Assembly (NCBI RefSeq): GCF_035582795.1
Contig: NC_134372.1
Location: 35,272,316 to 35,336,315, forward strand
Direction: 5' to 3'
Origin: Mycteria americana
Taxonomy: Eukaryota; Chordata; Aves; Ciconiiformes; Ciconiidae
DNA length: 64,000 nucleotides
The notes under the pieces were generated by a model. The model had not been told where the DNA came from. It did not search any database and was given only the letters and a program-made list of their open reading frames with translations. This document shows positions 1 to 14,469 of the stretch, in pieces. A program made the translations under genes and the position numbers. Position 1 is the stretch's first letter, and each line of letters opens with the position of its first letter.

Positions 1-354
1 AACAAAAAAACCTTGAGGCCGTGTTCAAGAGCTTGATGCCCATGTGGATAGTCTACCCTCTCACTGAGAGTGGCTGGATAGTGTTCCTTGTGCAAATGCC
101 AGGAATACTGCTCGCGGGGCTGCCACAAAGCCTGCAACAGTCTTACCCTATCCAGGCAAAAGGGCTCAGCAGCAGCCTCACTGCTTACTGCTCAGAAGAC
201 ACGTTTTCCTGTACCACTATATGGAGCTAGCTGATGCGTCTTAAAATTTTGGGGGCAGTTTTGATCTAGGATTTATGGGTTGGTTTTGCCTTCTAAAAGG
301 GGAATAGTAATAATAGATTCTAAAGCTCTGGAAATATTGTGTGAGCTAGGAAGA

Positions 355-490
355 GTTTAACTCAGTTTTACAGGTGGAAAAGCCAAAGCACAGAGATGGA
401 GTTAGAAGTTACGCAGGAGTCTGACAGCTGAGACAGACCTCACGTTTCTGGAGGTCTAAGTCCAGTGTCTCAGGCAGTCTCAGGTTGCCT
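355..490 (-). repeat. MIR/CORE-SINE-like relic
   Basis: Read on the plus strand, this segment follows the reverse complement of a MIR element in order: a TTTTACAGGTGGAAAA block, then CACAGAGATGGAGTTAGAAG, then a CAG-rich stretch and a GGTCTAAGTCCA block. The match is degenerate and was made by eye. A homology search against repeat consensus sequences would settle it. Confidence 0.45.
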
Positions 491-3400
491 ATGTCCCTTT
501 ACCAGGACGTTAGACTACTAACCTCTTGGTAGAAGTATCTCACCTCTATGAGCTGCGGTCAAACCATCCTGCACCCCAGGCAAGTCCTGGCCTTTTCACT
601 TGTTTGTTGAATAGCCTGAAAAACATGCCCTGCCAAGCAGTAAAAAAATACTTGCAGCACAGCAAGCATGGCCATCTCCTCCCTGGCTTTTGCCCTGTGA
701 GAGTTCCTCATTCACCTTAATTCACTGGTTTTGTCTGTACTCACATTAGTTTTATTTTGGTTTTTAACAGCATATTGGTTATCTTGCTGTACAAACCCAA
801 GTGGAAACGAAGCACTTGGTTTTGCTGTGAGAGGGGCAGCCAGATCTATACCCACACTTCTGGACCTGACATCTCTTAGATCGTAATGATAAAGGTACGG
901 TATCTTATATCCAGTGCTTGCTTGATTATTTTAAGGGAGAGTGCATGTGCACTCATCCTGTGGTAAAACACACTTCTATTTTGATTTAAGCAATGAAGAC
1001 ATGGCCCATGCTAAGCCCAGATACTGGACAAGCCCAGATACTTGTCCATCTGCTCAAAGGCCACTGGTCCATAGAGAGTGGCTGTCATTTTTTTATACCT
1101 GTGCCTGATGTGATTCAGGTTAATATTAAATAACTTGTAGCTGGTAATCAAACAGAGCTAAATCTACTGCAGCTTGTTGGCAGAGTGGGAAAGAAAGGCA
1201 CAGCACAGAAGAAAATTGAAAGTAGATTTGCTTCTACTTCTCCAGAACTTACTTTCCTTCTTAGGTCATCCAGCATCTTGGTATCTGTTGTCTTTGTATA
1301 TTTGTACTCCACTGACACAATCTTGTAGGTAAGAACTCAATTTAAAAAATGTGTGTTTTACACAGGGCAAATAAAAAGGAATTCATTAGTTGAGGACCCA
1401 ATGCCTGAGGAGGAACATCATTTGTGTGCATTATGGCTGCTTATCAATCTAACTGTGCAGGCAGAAAAAAAAGATTCTATCTAGGGGTTCACAAATACAC
1501 CTTCATGGCAACATACATTTGTGTGAGTACTTTTGTTTGACTGTAAGGTATTTTACAGACTGAAGTGAATGGCTCTGTGTGCATAGCATCAGACTATAGA
1601 AACAGTGCTTGAAGGCATAAATAGGTATGTGAATTCTGATGGAGGATGAATATTTGTCCTTTTTTGTTCATTCTTTTGTTCCCTCTGTTCTTAATGTTAT
1701 CGCTTAAGAAATTGGAAATAAAAGAAATGCCCACATGTATAATAATCATGTTATGTTAAAGCAAATCTCCTGCAGCAGTAATCAGTGTCACTGAAAAAAA
1801 GAACAGCCGTCAGATAAATGACAGTCTTGTCACTGCTTGGCTGAAGCAAACATGCTGTCCTTAAGTTACAGCTAAAGCAAAGTTAAATTGGGCAAAAATA
1901 AGCTAAGGGACAGAGAAATGCAAAGAAGGGACTCTAGTGACTCAAGAGATTTGGCTGTCATCTTCTGTTATTTCCGTGCCTTACAGTAGCTGTTATCAGT
2001 AATTCAGGAAGTGAACTGCTGGGGTATGGATAGAACTTAGTACTGCTGATAAGGAAGTGAAATGATTGAAATGCCTGGTGTAGTGTTAGATAAGATGAAA
2101 TGCCTAGTTTATCTCTCAAGCAGAATTCTAGCAAAATCCAGGGAGACTGTGCAGCTTTGTTCAGTAAAAGGCTTCAGGCTACCTGGGAGACCACCATACA
2201 AGCCAAACAGGATGGGAACTTTATATCAAGAATCTTCCCTGCACAGATCCCTTCGTTTGAGCATGGGAGGATTTTGTGTTTCTGATTACATAAAGAGATT
2301 TACGGTAAGGGACTCCTTAGTGTTTTATTGTGAGCCTAGTTTGAAAGTAAAAGCTTACTAGATGGCGCAGTATTGGTTTCTGTGCCTTTTAAAAAGTGCT
2401 ACGTGTGTTTGACATTCTTGGCCAGGTCGTGCAGTCTGTTGGCTTGCAAAACACCTGCCAATGTCAAGGAGGTGTTCCTGAAACGATGAGTGCAGGCTTT
2501 ACCTTTGTAAATAAATTTATTTTTCGTGAGAGCCTTGGCACATTAAAACTTTTATAAGTGGTGTATTTGCAGTATAGGGTGCCAGACTGCCATTCAAATA
2601 ATGTGGAGGTTGGTTGTTACCGCTTTTTGCTTTAGTTGTCATATGTCTGAGAGTTTTCAGACAATGAATCTGTGGGGCAGGCTCACACTGAGGCGATTTA
2701 ATGAGGAGCCAAATTCTGCATCGACCTGTGGTAAAAGCAGTGCAATCAACTTGAATGCCAGGCGCTCAATACCTCAAATGTGTGCTCTGTGGCGGTACTT
2801 AAAAGTTGCGGATCAGAACCCCATTGTGCAAGGGTCTGAGGAAACAAAGTGAAAAAGATTCTGTCTGTGAAAGCTTAACGCTGATCGACAGACCGCAAAC
2901 CCTGCAAGAGGAGAGAGACGTAGAGACGTCACTGGTAGAAGAGAGAATGGGAATCTGCTTTTCTACCATTATAAGCTCTTCATCAAACCACACGGCATTT
3001 TAATGCTATCTGTGGAGTTACGTTTCGGTTGCTACAGTGGTAGGAAGTCTAGGGAAACACGATTTCTGTTTTCTTCAGTTTGTTTGCGTTTGCCTGCTTT
3101 TTGAGTTGCTGAAAAGACCATTACCATCCAGACAGAAGCAGAAAATGGACTTAAGCAACCTTAAAAAGAACGCCATGTGCATATAATACAGTTCAAGTAA
3201 CTAAAAAAAAAAAAAAAAAAGTTGTAGGAGTTGCATTGTAAATGAGAAAGTATCAGATTGTTGTGGGGTTTTTTTAGGGCTGTTTTCTTTTAAAATTTTG
3301 AGAAAGGATTTCCTCATGTATTTTGCTCAATGCTAGCTCTAATGGGCTTTCTTAAAGAGTTTATATTTGTAATCATTTAGTTCTTTAAAGAGCCAATGGA

Positions 3401-4059
3401 GTAAATGAACTAAATCAACAGTGATAAACCAAATTCTGGCCCAGTTGAAGAAAATAACAAAATTTCTACTAATTTCAACAAGTACGATCTTGTTCCAAAG
3501 CCTCAAATTAATCTAATGTAATATCATGTAGTGGATTTAATATAGCAAACAGTACAATATGATTTTCTGGATATCACTTATTACATAAGATTCAGAATGG
3601 CTCAGAAGACTAGATGCATTTCATACCCCTCTGGCCACATGATTTATTTTCTATTTATGGCAACATAGCAGAAAAAAATTTTGGTCTATTAATTTAATTG
3701 AATATACTACTCAACTGTTCTTCATGCTGAAAAGATTATGATGTGTTTAAATTGTTGATGATCAACTTTTTGTTAAAGAAAGATATTAAACAGCCTGAAA
3801 TACATGCAATTTTCTTTTGCTTGTTGCTGGAGGAATGCAAATGAAAGATATCTGAGGAAGGACTACAGAAGGTGGCTTTATAACTATCAAAGCAAATGAT
3901 CAGGTTTTTTTTGACTAGTCATGTCTTGGGGAAAAAAGTCAGTACTGCAGTTCTCTGTCTACATGGCATTCTGTGGCTTGGCTCTGTGCAGAGCAGAGTT
4001 AGTATTTTGCAATAATATGAAGGCTATAATGAGATTCAGAATATCTTGTTTCTCTGTAA

Positions 4060-4175
4060 TTGATCTGTTGGGTGACTGAGTAATTCTTTCATATTCATTG
4101 CTTCAATTTCCCTTTCTGTAAAACTAGTGATAATGATACTTCTCTTCTGAGAACATGTTAAGGTCCACAGGTAGA
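4060..4175 (+). repeat. MIR/CORE-SINE-like relic
   Basis: A block reading CAATTTCCCTTTCTGTAAAA, followed by GATAATGATACTTCTC, matches the well-known MIR core (tttcc..atctgtaaaatggggataatgatact) in the forward sense. It is strongly diverged, as expected of an old amniote element. No flanking target duplication is visible. Confidence 0.5.
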
Positions 4176-7100
4176 AGCTGTCTTAGATTTAGTTTGATTT
4201 ATTGGTTTTCCTAGTCCTCAGTGAACTAAGAATCAAAAATAACTTTGTTTTGGTTGTCTTGCATTAGATTACATCACTCCGGCCAGTTTACCAAACTCAT
4301 TATGTTTATCGCGTGGAAAAGAATTCTTTGTTTTATTCACAAAGCTAGCACTCGGATTCATTTTTGGAGGATACGACCAGCAGAGAAGCGTATAAGGATA
4401 AATAGTGTCTTGGACCACACAGGCAGTTCTTAGTAAAGTTGGTGAGAACTGCTCTAATCTGTAAGCTTAATATTAATCCTTGTGAGAGCTCTCTTCTCCC
4501 ATGTAGAATGGCAGCCTATAAGTTGGGTTTGAGCCTGTTCCAGTAGGAGCTGATAGTGCATGTACACTTCTGATTTCAGTGGTTGCAGTGTGGAACCTGT
4601 TGTTTGCATGTTTGTTGACTGTAGTCTTTCTGGCATAGTACGTGATGATCTGCCTGCTTGTGCTCAGCTGATCCTGGTGTTATGGAAGGACTCGTAACAC
4701 CAGGCAGCTCTGTAAGCAGTGGCCTGAGTGTGTTTACAGATTGCTTGGAAATTTCTGTTATTGCTCAGATGTACAGTGGAGGGTGTAGTTCACGCTCAAG
4801 CAATAAGATGAGGCGTTTTGTGTTTCTGAAATTAATGGGACTCTTCGTTAGGAGAGGCAGTGATTCGAGTGTTCTGACATATGCCTGAAAACTGAGTTGC
4901 CTGTACTTCCTTCAAGCTTTTCCTTTCCATGAGTTGAACAGCTTTGATGTTCAGCTGCATCAATCCTTTTAACCTTGGTGGTGCAGTTCTCTTTCTTCTG
5001 CTGACTTGCTGGAGCTGACTCTTATTTTAGGACATGGCCACTTAATGAGATATCTGAAGTCACTTAGTCCTTCACAGAAGCTAATCTTGATGCTCCTCTC
5101 CTAATTCGTGTTTGTGGTAGGGGATGTGCATTCCACTCTCATTTTTATGGGTAACATCTTACTAATTTTTCTACTCAGACTTATTTCTTCTGGGAGTCCT
5201 GTGTAGGGTTATTTGAAACTCCTTTTGGTTCACATCTTGACCTTTGCGTATTCGTTTTTGAATGTCTTGCACTGCACAACAATTACCTTTGTTTTAATGT
5301 CTCTCTGAACAGTTGTCTCCCATTTTGTGTAGTTATTTGATGCTTGTATTACAGAGCTGCTGGGGTAGGCCTGATGGAGACCAGGCCTTGGCACCTCCAG
5401 TTCAGGTTCCTGTTTACCTGGGGAATCACTCTTCTACTCAGCAGACCAGATCTGGCATCCCTGGCTCTGGGGCGGTCTGCGTACTGCAGAGGCCTTCCTT
5501 GGTCCATCTTGGTCCATCTTCCAACTACCATCCTTGGGTCCAGAGCCTTGGCAGGCTACGTGCAGGCTGCTGCGGAGAGCTAGCAGAAAGGTGGACAGAC
5601 TGAAAAAAAAAAATCAATGGAAGTAGTAAGCCATTTTGAAGGATTCGAACTTTTAGAAAAATATATGGTTGGAAAATTTCTGCGCATCTCAATTGTTAAC
5701 ACTGTCTTCCCAGGCTTTGTGGGAACTCAAGAGAAAGATGTCATATGCTCCAATTTGAAGTTTGCACCAGTGTATAGTGGTTTGCAGCCTAAATACATTC
5801 TATTGAGTATCCTTTCAGACAGTTCATATCCCAGAAACCAGAGTAGTAAACTATATATAGTCTCTGACATTACAAAACAGGTTTGTTTTCACCGTCTCCC
5901 ATGGCTGAATTGCGATACCAGGAGCTAGCAGGTCCTCCTGCTGTTGTCTTCCATATTTGTGGTTCACCTTTCATTCTCTCATTTGTGTCCTTGTTTTGGT
6001 GTTCAGGCTTGAGCAGTACATGTGCTTTCTGGCTCATCCAACTTATTTACGCATGCCTCTGACTTCAGGTACGTGTTGTCCTGAATGCTTCTGTTCAGAG
6101 ACCTGATCCCTTCCAGCACTGTCATTGCATGCTCACTGGTATTGTAGGAGGCTGGGTAGAATTAAAAAGAAATGCCCTTTTTCTATAAATAGTTCTGTTC
6201 TGGATATTTTCTTGGTGGGTTCCTGTTCCCAGTTTCAGCTGAAGGTCCCCCAGAAGTCCAGTGTGGGGAGCTTCAGCTTCAGGGTCCTGGTTAATTCTCA
6301 GCACCTCTTTAGGAATTGGCACAGCTTTAATTGCATCTTCCTTGACCTCTCTTGCTATAAAAAGAAAATAGTTTGCTACAAATTTGATGATTGACTGACC
6401 TTCTTGTTTCTGGGTTTGCTTTATACAGAATTATCAGTTTTAGGGCCAGAAAACATTGGTGCAAGTTATCAAATGGCTGACTGGGTCATCCTGCTCTGCA
6501 AGACAGTTCTTACCGTGGCTGTCAGTGATTGTTTATCTTGGTAAGCCAGGTAGAAAGCTGTCAGTCGTTGCTGTGGGGCATTGAGTTTGTTTCAGTGCAC
6601 TTTCCACTGGGTTATGGTCAATGCAAAATGTCGTAAGATCCACTCTTCACTAGATTCAGTTTAGAGAAACTTTTGCAAAATTTTCCTGTCCCTCCTTTTG
6701 TGGCTGGACAAGAGCCGGGGAGCTCTGTATTCCACCATTTTCATGGGCTGTATGTAGAGACTCTTGCCAGGTGTAACTTGCTGTCCCAGTGCTCACCTCT
6801 CTGCAGAATATTACTGCAGTCTTTTCCAGCATCCTGCCCAGCATTTTAACTACGCTCCTAATTTCTCACAATGAGATCTTGATGTACTGTTACGAGACGT
6901 GTGGCTGGCACGGCCCTACTGCCCTTTAGTGACAGCTACTCCTGATATCAACTAATACGAAATCCAAACCATTTTTATCCTGGATCTTTTATCAACAGTG
7001 TTATTTGCTTGCTTTCCTCCGAGTGATTTTGCTTTACGGTGCCAGCACTTGGTGCTGGTTTTTTAGTCTAATGCTGCTTATCAGTGTATCTGGGTTTACA

Positions 7101-10100
7101 CTACAACTGTCTCTGCAATGCATCTGGAGATGAATTTGTCACTGATCTAATAGCAGAATTGCAAAATTGATGGTTTAGTAGTTTTAATTCAGGAGCTTCT
7201 TATGAGTGCAGAGAACCTTGTATGTGGTTGCTTAAAATAAATACTCTGGAGTCTGTTGGCTGTTGATTTAAGGTAGCAAGGTGGTTCAGAAGCAAAACTT
7301 CCTGAGTTCTGATAGAAGCACTAGGGGGTACTTACTGTTCCGGGAGTGAAAATGGCTGCATCAAATGTGCTGTGGATTTCTGGTTTTACTAGATATTTGT
7401 ACTGAGATACCAACTTCAGATGGAAAAATGGATCACTGTGCTTACTCATACCACTGGGGCCCTAACTCAAGGATTCTAGTTCACACCCAACTGTTCTTAA
7501 ACTATCTGCTTTAGAGAGATAAACTTAAAATAATTGCATTCTCATTCCTTGCTCTGGAAAGCTTGATGCCTGTTGTTAGCTGCTTTCTGCAATTCCACTG
7601 GCATGCGGTATACTTTTCTTTTAGACAAGCTTTTCTGTAGATGACATTCTTTTGTTTGTTTCCTGTATCTTTCTTCCAACTTGATGAAAGCCGTTATAAA
7701 TTTAGCTGGAGATCTTTTGCACATCTGAAATGGATGCAGCATTTTCTGTGTTTTTTGCCAGATGTTTAAACATTCACCTACAGGAGTGCAAGTAGCTTCT
7801 CTGGGAGTATTCGATTACTGAGAAGAGTTTGCAAACCACCAGCTTTTGTATCCAAACTCTCTTACTCTGAATCCTTTTCAAAGCAAAGTTTGTGTTGAGA
7901 CTAAGACTAAACCTGAACTGATGAAGTTATTCCTGTGTTTGTGAATGACATCAAAGCAAAATATCAGAGATCTCTAAATCAGCAGGTGAATATAGCACAT
8001 AACAAACTTCATTTTATAGGACAGATGACTATTTACTTGATCTAGACTTTCCTTAACATGGTGTTCTGGTTATTAGCGAGGAATAGCAATGTCAAGGACT
8101 GTTCTTACTTAAAAAAAATATTCCCCACCATTGTTAGGTTTCTGTAAAGACCATTATTAGCAAGGAGCACTGAGCACAGTACTTGGTGCTTGTTGTACCA
8201 CAATGGCAACTGTCGGATGGAAATGTGAGAGAAAAAAATCAGTAACTGAGACTCCAGCTTGCACAAGGCCTGAAACAATGGCACTAGCTGCTTTTGCAAG
8301 TGCTTGGGAAAAGTTTCCAAAAGTGTGTGTCAGTAGCCAAGGCACACTCGAGTCCAGTCAAATGGTTTGTGAGTGGCTTGAGGCTGCCCCTCGTGTCGCC
8401 ATCCGTGAACACTTTGTTCACTTAATTCCAGTGCGAGCTGACGTGATTTGAGGTGCTTGTGTGTTTTACCTTTCAAACACTTAAACCTATGCAATGTAAA
8501 ATTGTGCTCGAGGGGATCATACTTCAGTCGGTAACTATGAAGGGCTGAAGGGTATTTAGGGGAACAGTGTTATTGCCTTTTAACTTTGGAAATATGACTG
8601 GAGGAGCCAAGAAAATAATCGAATATTTTCTTACAGCAATTGTCAGTCGTGGTATTGAGAAAGACGAAGTTGGAAACGATGGTTACAAATTAGCAAGTAC
8701 AGCTCTGTGTATGCATTTTTGTGGTAATTTTTCAAACTTGAAGCCGAAAAGATCTTCTGAAGTAGGAAGGGAACAGAAGACAACACAAAGCACAGTGCAA
8801 TTTGGTGATTTTCATCTTCTCAAACAAAAGCGTGTTGCTGGCATAGCAGAGACTTTTCTGAGGGATTTGATTTGAAGCCAATCAAATTTCAAGTCAGCAA
8901 GAACAATTGTGCTGGTTTCAATGTGTTTTGGAGCGAACTCTGGATTATGTAAGTTTTTTTCCTGAAAAGTTGACTGTCTAGAAATAACCCTTTCTTATGC
9001 AACAGATCTGTTCCCTAAATATTTATACTGAGAGGCCTATCACATCACTTCAGTGACAAGAATTTGCTTTTACTGTTTTTATTCCTATTGGCATTACTGC
9101 ACAGCCAAGGCTACACTTCTACATTACATTAAATCCCTACTGACTTACAATTACTTGTACCTGAGCAAACTGCCATAGACACAAGAGCTTTTGGCAGGTG
9201 TAAAAGGTGCCTTAGGGTTCGCTGCTGAGCTCCTAGTAGTAGTGAGAAAGCATCTTGCAAATGAGAGGCTTCTTGAATCCAAGGGTAGTTTTTGTGGCTG
9301 ACCATTAAAATCAGCAGGCTTTACAAGGAACTGACTGCGTTAAATATCAAATCACTGAAATTCAGGGAAAGCAGAATGAGCAACGTGACTTTTCTGTTCA
9401 GTTTCCAGAGAAGAGCTCTTTGTTGGAGGGCATGAAGGAGTGGGAGGGTGAATCATTACCACCACACCAGGAAAACGTTACTGATGACCACTCTTCTGGT
9501 CCAAGTTGGTAAAATAGTTTAGTAGCTGCTTGGGTTTTAAAAAAAAAAAATAAAATTGAAAGAATGAGAATTAAAAGTAATGAGGCAGCTTCTTAATGCA
9601 GTTTCTGTGCGTAACAGACTTGGTGGTGAGAATAAGCTCTGGGGTCAAGTGAGTGAATGTGGATGGGCAGCAGGTGCTCTCTTGGCCTCCTGAGAGGCAA
9701 AGTAACCTGGAGGAAGGACTTAAAGGTTCTTGTTAAGCCATGTGGGCAAATGGTAAACAGCGTTATCTAGAAATCTCATCACTTTGATGTAAATGAAATG
9801 TCATAATTGATCCGTTCAGCTATCTGCTGTCAGCTGCTTGACAGAGATGCATTACAACACTACACATGATCTCAGATTCATTAACCTATCCTCAGCTGTG
9901 CCGCTGCCTGGGAGCATTATACTTAGATTCAGTTGTATGAAAAAGAATAAAAAAGAAGCGGGGAAGAAGTCAGGACTTGCGAGAGCGTGTTTCATAACCT
10001 ACTGTGTTAACAGGTTTCTGTCGTTAAGAATATAGAAAAAGAAAAAAAATGTTTACATAGTGATTGTTAAGATTTAGTTGATCTAGTACTACAGTAACAT

Positions 10101-10159
10101 TGTACTCTTGTTAGCTAGGCAATATTGAAATGTATCATGCCAGGGTCACCTGAGGAGAC

Positions 10160-10390
10160 TGATAGTGCTTTGTAGACCCTGTTACTGTGCAGGTGGATTT
10201 CAACCAACAGCCGGCATTAGTAATGTGTTAAATGTCAGGTTCTTGGCCTTCTCAAGCAGGTGTGGGCCGGTTCCTAGTACACCACCAAATATGGCAGATG
10301 GACATCTTTTGTCTGATCTCAGCAGAAAATGCAACTATTGGACTAGATAGACTTATGCAGACTGTATGGTGTATCTTGCCCTTGGAAGTT
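10160..10390 (+). repeat. Possible old CR1/L3-like LINE 3' fragment
   Basis: The stretch ending TTGGACTAGATAGACTTATG, followed by CAGACTGTATGGTGTATCTT, resembles the conserved 3' end of old CR1/L3 elements (ggactagatggacc..ctgacccagtatggc). There is no coding capacity. The identification is by eye and tentative. Confidence 0.35.
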
Positions 10391-13300
10391 ATTCCTCTAA
10401 ATTAGAGCTAATGCCCATTTTCACTGCTTGCCATTTGTCATGAATTTGGTCTCTTGCGGCACCGTTATTCTGTGGACATGATTTATTACCTTTCATGTGT
10501 CTAGGAAACATGCTGTTCATGAGAAATTACTCACTGGTGTAGGGCTTCATTTTTCAAAAGTTTAGGTACCCTGAAAGGGTTTAGTTACCCTTTCATTTGC
10601 TGGGGGGAAAACTAAGAAGTGTGTGTTAATGAGCTGCAGCAACTAGATGTAGATTAAGTAGATTTTCAGCGTAACTTGAAAAAGTTAACAGCTGGTTTCT
10701 AAATACGTAAAAGATATTTATTAGTATTTTTTTGCCTGATTAGTGTTTAGCAGATATAGCCAGATTGTTCTGAGCTATATCTGTTTTTTTTCTTTTTGTA
10801 AGCTCCTGATGTTTTACCACATTGAATTCTTCATCTCCTTAGAACTCTGTTGCATTGCAATGACTGCAAACTTATTCCAAAGCCCCCAAGTTCTTTATAA
10901 AACTTTGGCTTTGTTTTGGCCTTTTAAAAGGTTATTTTTTCATTTACCTAATATTTTCAGCCATCTCCAGTTTTAGTACGTTGTTGAAAGCAGTGCAATA
11001 ATCTAATGAGATGATCTGTTTGAGCAGCTGGTTTTAACCTCTGTGACATTTCTTGTTTGGGATATAAGTCTCTGCTGTCACTTTAGTACATGCTGTAGAA
11101 TTTATTTTTTTTTCCTCTCTTCACCCCATCTTTGTGTTTTTTCCTTCCTTTGGGTCAGAGCTAGCAAGGAAGCATCATAACTGAACTGCCATATGACAGA
11201 TTCTTTGTGCTGAATGTGAATTTTTCTCTTGTTTTCTGACGTCTCTCTTTCACAAGTGGGGGAGTGTGCATGGGGTTGAAGCCAAAGAGGAATAAACTGT
11301 CATCTCCCCCTTGAGAAAAGAAGTGTCTTTGGCATCATTAGTTCAAGGTCACTTGCAGTTCTGGTTCTCCAGCATTTATGTTCCTTTCCTCTGGCCCTCC
11401 TGAGATACTTGATAGCTTGGAGATATTTTAAAGGTATCCTAGAAGTTCGTTTCAGTTCAGCTCTTAATGGAATGGAGGCAGTTGCCTATGCACTCCAGAT
11501 CACAGTGCTCATTTTTGTTACCTGGAAGAAACAAGCAGAAATCCACAAGAGACCAGTTATCATCAGAAACTTTATTCCAGTTATATCCAGACTATGGTGG
11601 AGTCTTGTGGCTCACCAGTTTGTTTTGCCAATGACAACATGGGGTGACTGAGCATAGCTCTGCAATCTACAGAGGTCCTGCAAGATTCACTAGTATTCGT
11701 TGCTCATACAACACTTCAAGTTCTTCAGATGTAATTTGGGGAGTATTGAAGATGAAGCAATGTGTGTTGCAGTATGTAAGTGCAAAATGTCATTATAAGC
11801 AATAGCTCCTCACAAAGAAAAAGTGAGTTTAATAGGCTATTACATTTGTTACAATAACTGTACTTTTTTGTGATACCTAAGGATGGGTATACTATGATCT
11901 GCAATATGGAGTCAGGCAATTTAAGATTTTTCTCTTTTTTTTGGTAAGTATTGAAAGGCTTGAGACTATCAATGAAACTGAATGCTCTCTTCAGGCTGCT
12001 CAAGCCAGATGCAAACATTGGGCACTAAATCGATGTTCTGAACAAAAATTGCTCTCTATTGTAATTCAAAGCAAAAGGAATAAAAGATGTTTCCCAGAAT
12101 TTGAGCATATTATCATCCCGAAGACAAAACAATCAGTTAGATCTGTTGGAGCCATTTTTTCTTTTTGTGCGTTTACCAGAAGTTGAAAAGGGGAGAGAGG
12201 GGAGAAGGAAATTAAAAGAAAAAGAAAAGCTGACCTTAATAACTTTGTGACAGATGTTTAAAACTTCTCACTGTGGGCCAAATGATGTTTCCTTCTTCTT
12301 TATCCTTCATCCCACCCATAGTTTTGAAGTTGCTTATGGATGCACAGTATGATATAAGTAGTGTTATAAGTCGAACAGCTGTATCTGACTAGGAGGCAGC
12401 TTTGGCTCTATCTTCCCTGTGTGTACCTCAGACAACACAAGCAAGGAATGTTTGCTGCATGTAGCAAGAATTCTCCATAGTGCACTATCTTACACATCTC
12501 ACAGTGCACTCTGTGAGTAGGTATTAGGTGGTGAAATCCATTCCATAGAGCTGGAACACACAGTGCATGTGGCTGAATGTAGAGGAGGAAGAGATGGTGT
12601 GTGCCTCTTGAGTTGCAGTCAGGCAAGTCTGCTTGTGTAAACTAATACAAATTCAGAGATTTCCTTTTTGGTTTTTTTGAAGTCCCCTTTTTTGTTTTAC
12701 ACAGAATTTACCATTAGAATCCATTGTATGTGAGGAGGATTAAATAATCAGAGTTATATGAATAATAACACTAGTAAATAACAATGGGGCAGCATTAATG
12801 CTTTTGGTTCTCAATTGTTAAATAATTAAGAAGGTTCAAGATTTCAAAAGACTCCCATTTGCCCACAAACAAACACAGAGGCCAGTTGTGCACTTTTATT
12901 GTACTTGCATTGTTTCACGACCGTGCATGCTGTGCCTGTAATAGCACACCACTAGTGGCAACTTAAGTTCTAAGTATGCAACTGCGGATGACTTTCTGTG
13001 GCTAGGTTTCCTTATTGAAATATTTGCTGCAAGTTGTCTAACTTTAAATATAACAATCAAATGACTCTACCTTTTTCTTTTTGTCCCTAAAAGGACAACA
13101 TTCAGCTGGTACTCTTGATTTAGTAAAAATGTTGGCTGTTTTGATTATTTGTCGTCAAGCGTGTTTGTAGGCTTGAAAGAATTAATTACTTAGAGGCATT
13201 TGGCGGAAAACTCTGATTCTTTAAATGCAGTGGTAGAGTTGCAAAGCTTTTATTGCCCATGAACTGTACTTTCAAGATAGAGCTGTATATTTTACTGCAT

Positions 13301-14459
13301 TGTATGCTTGATTATCGAAATAACATTAGAGGGGGTGTCATAAAACTTATGCCATACTATCCCAGACCACTGTGAAAATACCAGTGACTTTAAAATACTT
13401 TTTTGATCAGGAGAAGTGACACGGCATGAAGTGCCAACTCCATCAGTTTTCACAGGCCAAGTTTTCTTCTAAAGTCGTTGCTTGGTATTCAAACTCTCCC
13501 TTGAAGGTGATGAACAGTCCAAGTATTAAGGCTTTTGGTATCTTTTGTTAAGCCAGTTATTGGCCTCTAAATGTCACAGAACCAGCAGGTTGGCTATAAT
13601 TATTTGGTGGCCTTGGTAGACATAACAAAATATTTTTTTATTGTAAAGGTAAAAAATCCTTGTCTTACAGACATGGCAAGGTCTTTACATCTTCTTGAGA
13701 GGGTAAGTTTAATGCCGCTACTACTCTGCCATGCGTAGAGGAAGGATTTTGATTTCTAGAATGTCCTATCTCATACAGCAAGTTCACTTTAAGAATTACA
13801 GTTTCTTCCCATATGCCCCTTCCAAAAAATGAGGAAGGGATTGGAGACAAAGGGATGCTCAGTATCCCAAAGCCCGTGGCTTTGATGTGGTTCCATTGTT
13901 CTGTCGCACCAGGACTCCTGCGGCAGCAGGATTTCCCCACTGCTTTCTCCCCCTGCTCTACATACATACAGCAGTGAAAAGGGACCTGGGAGAACTCGAC
14001 ACGGTCGTTTGACACAATGTCATGTCTGGCATGGGACAAACTGCTTTATCTCTTGATGCTGCAATTCATCCTCTGTGGAAGAGGACTGACTCTTGTTCTG
14101 TGTTGTACCGTAAGGATACATTCATTAATGTTTCTAAAGCGTTCAGAACTGTGGCAGTGGGGGCTGTGCAAGTATAAAGTGACTACCTTTCTCTTCTCTA
14201 GCGACTGACTGTAATTTTTGTAGTAGACACGCTGTGATTCAGAAGTGAAAGCAAGTCAGTAATAAATCCTTTAAATAAGATTTATGATTTAATGAATTTT
14301 TTGCTAATAGTTGGACTAATTCTGCTGTGCCTTCATGAAGATTTTTTTTTTTTACTCTGTTCCCTTTCATAGCCTGGGAGAAAGATTTAATTTTAGAAGT
14401 TTCAGTTGACAAAGACATGCTGGTGCTAGATACGTATTTCAGATCCTTGTCATTGTACT

Positions 14460-14469
14460 CTATTTTTAA
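14460..14469 (+). promoter_or_regulatory. Perfect MEF2-type motif upstream of MYLK3
   Basis: CTATTTTTAA fits the MEF2 consensus YTA(W)4TAR exactly and lies about 550 bp before the MYLK3 start codon. MEF2 factors drive many cardiac and striated-muscle genes, and MYLK3 is heart-restricted in mammals. Such AT-rich decamers also occur by chance in DNA of this composition, so function is inferred only. Confidence 0.35.

Noticed and set aside
2700-3520. Stretches reminiscent of sauropsid repeats containing CCAAATTCTG
   Set aside because: Similarity is limited to short words, too weak to call a family or boundaries.
13665-14039. 124-codon minus-strand open frame upstream of MYLK3
   Set aside because: No recognised protein, no promoter or splice support; length is within chance expectation.
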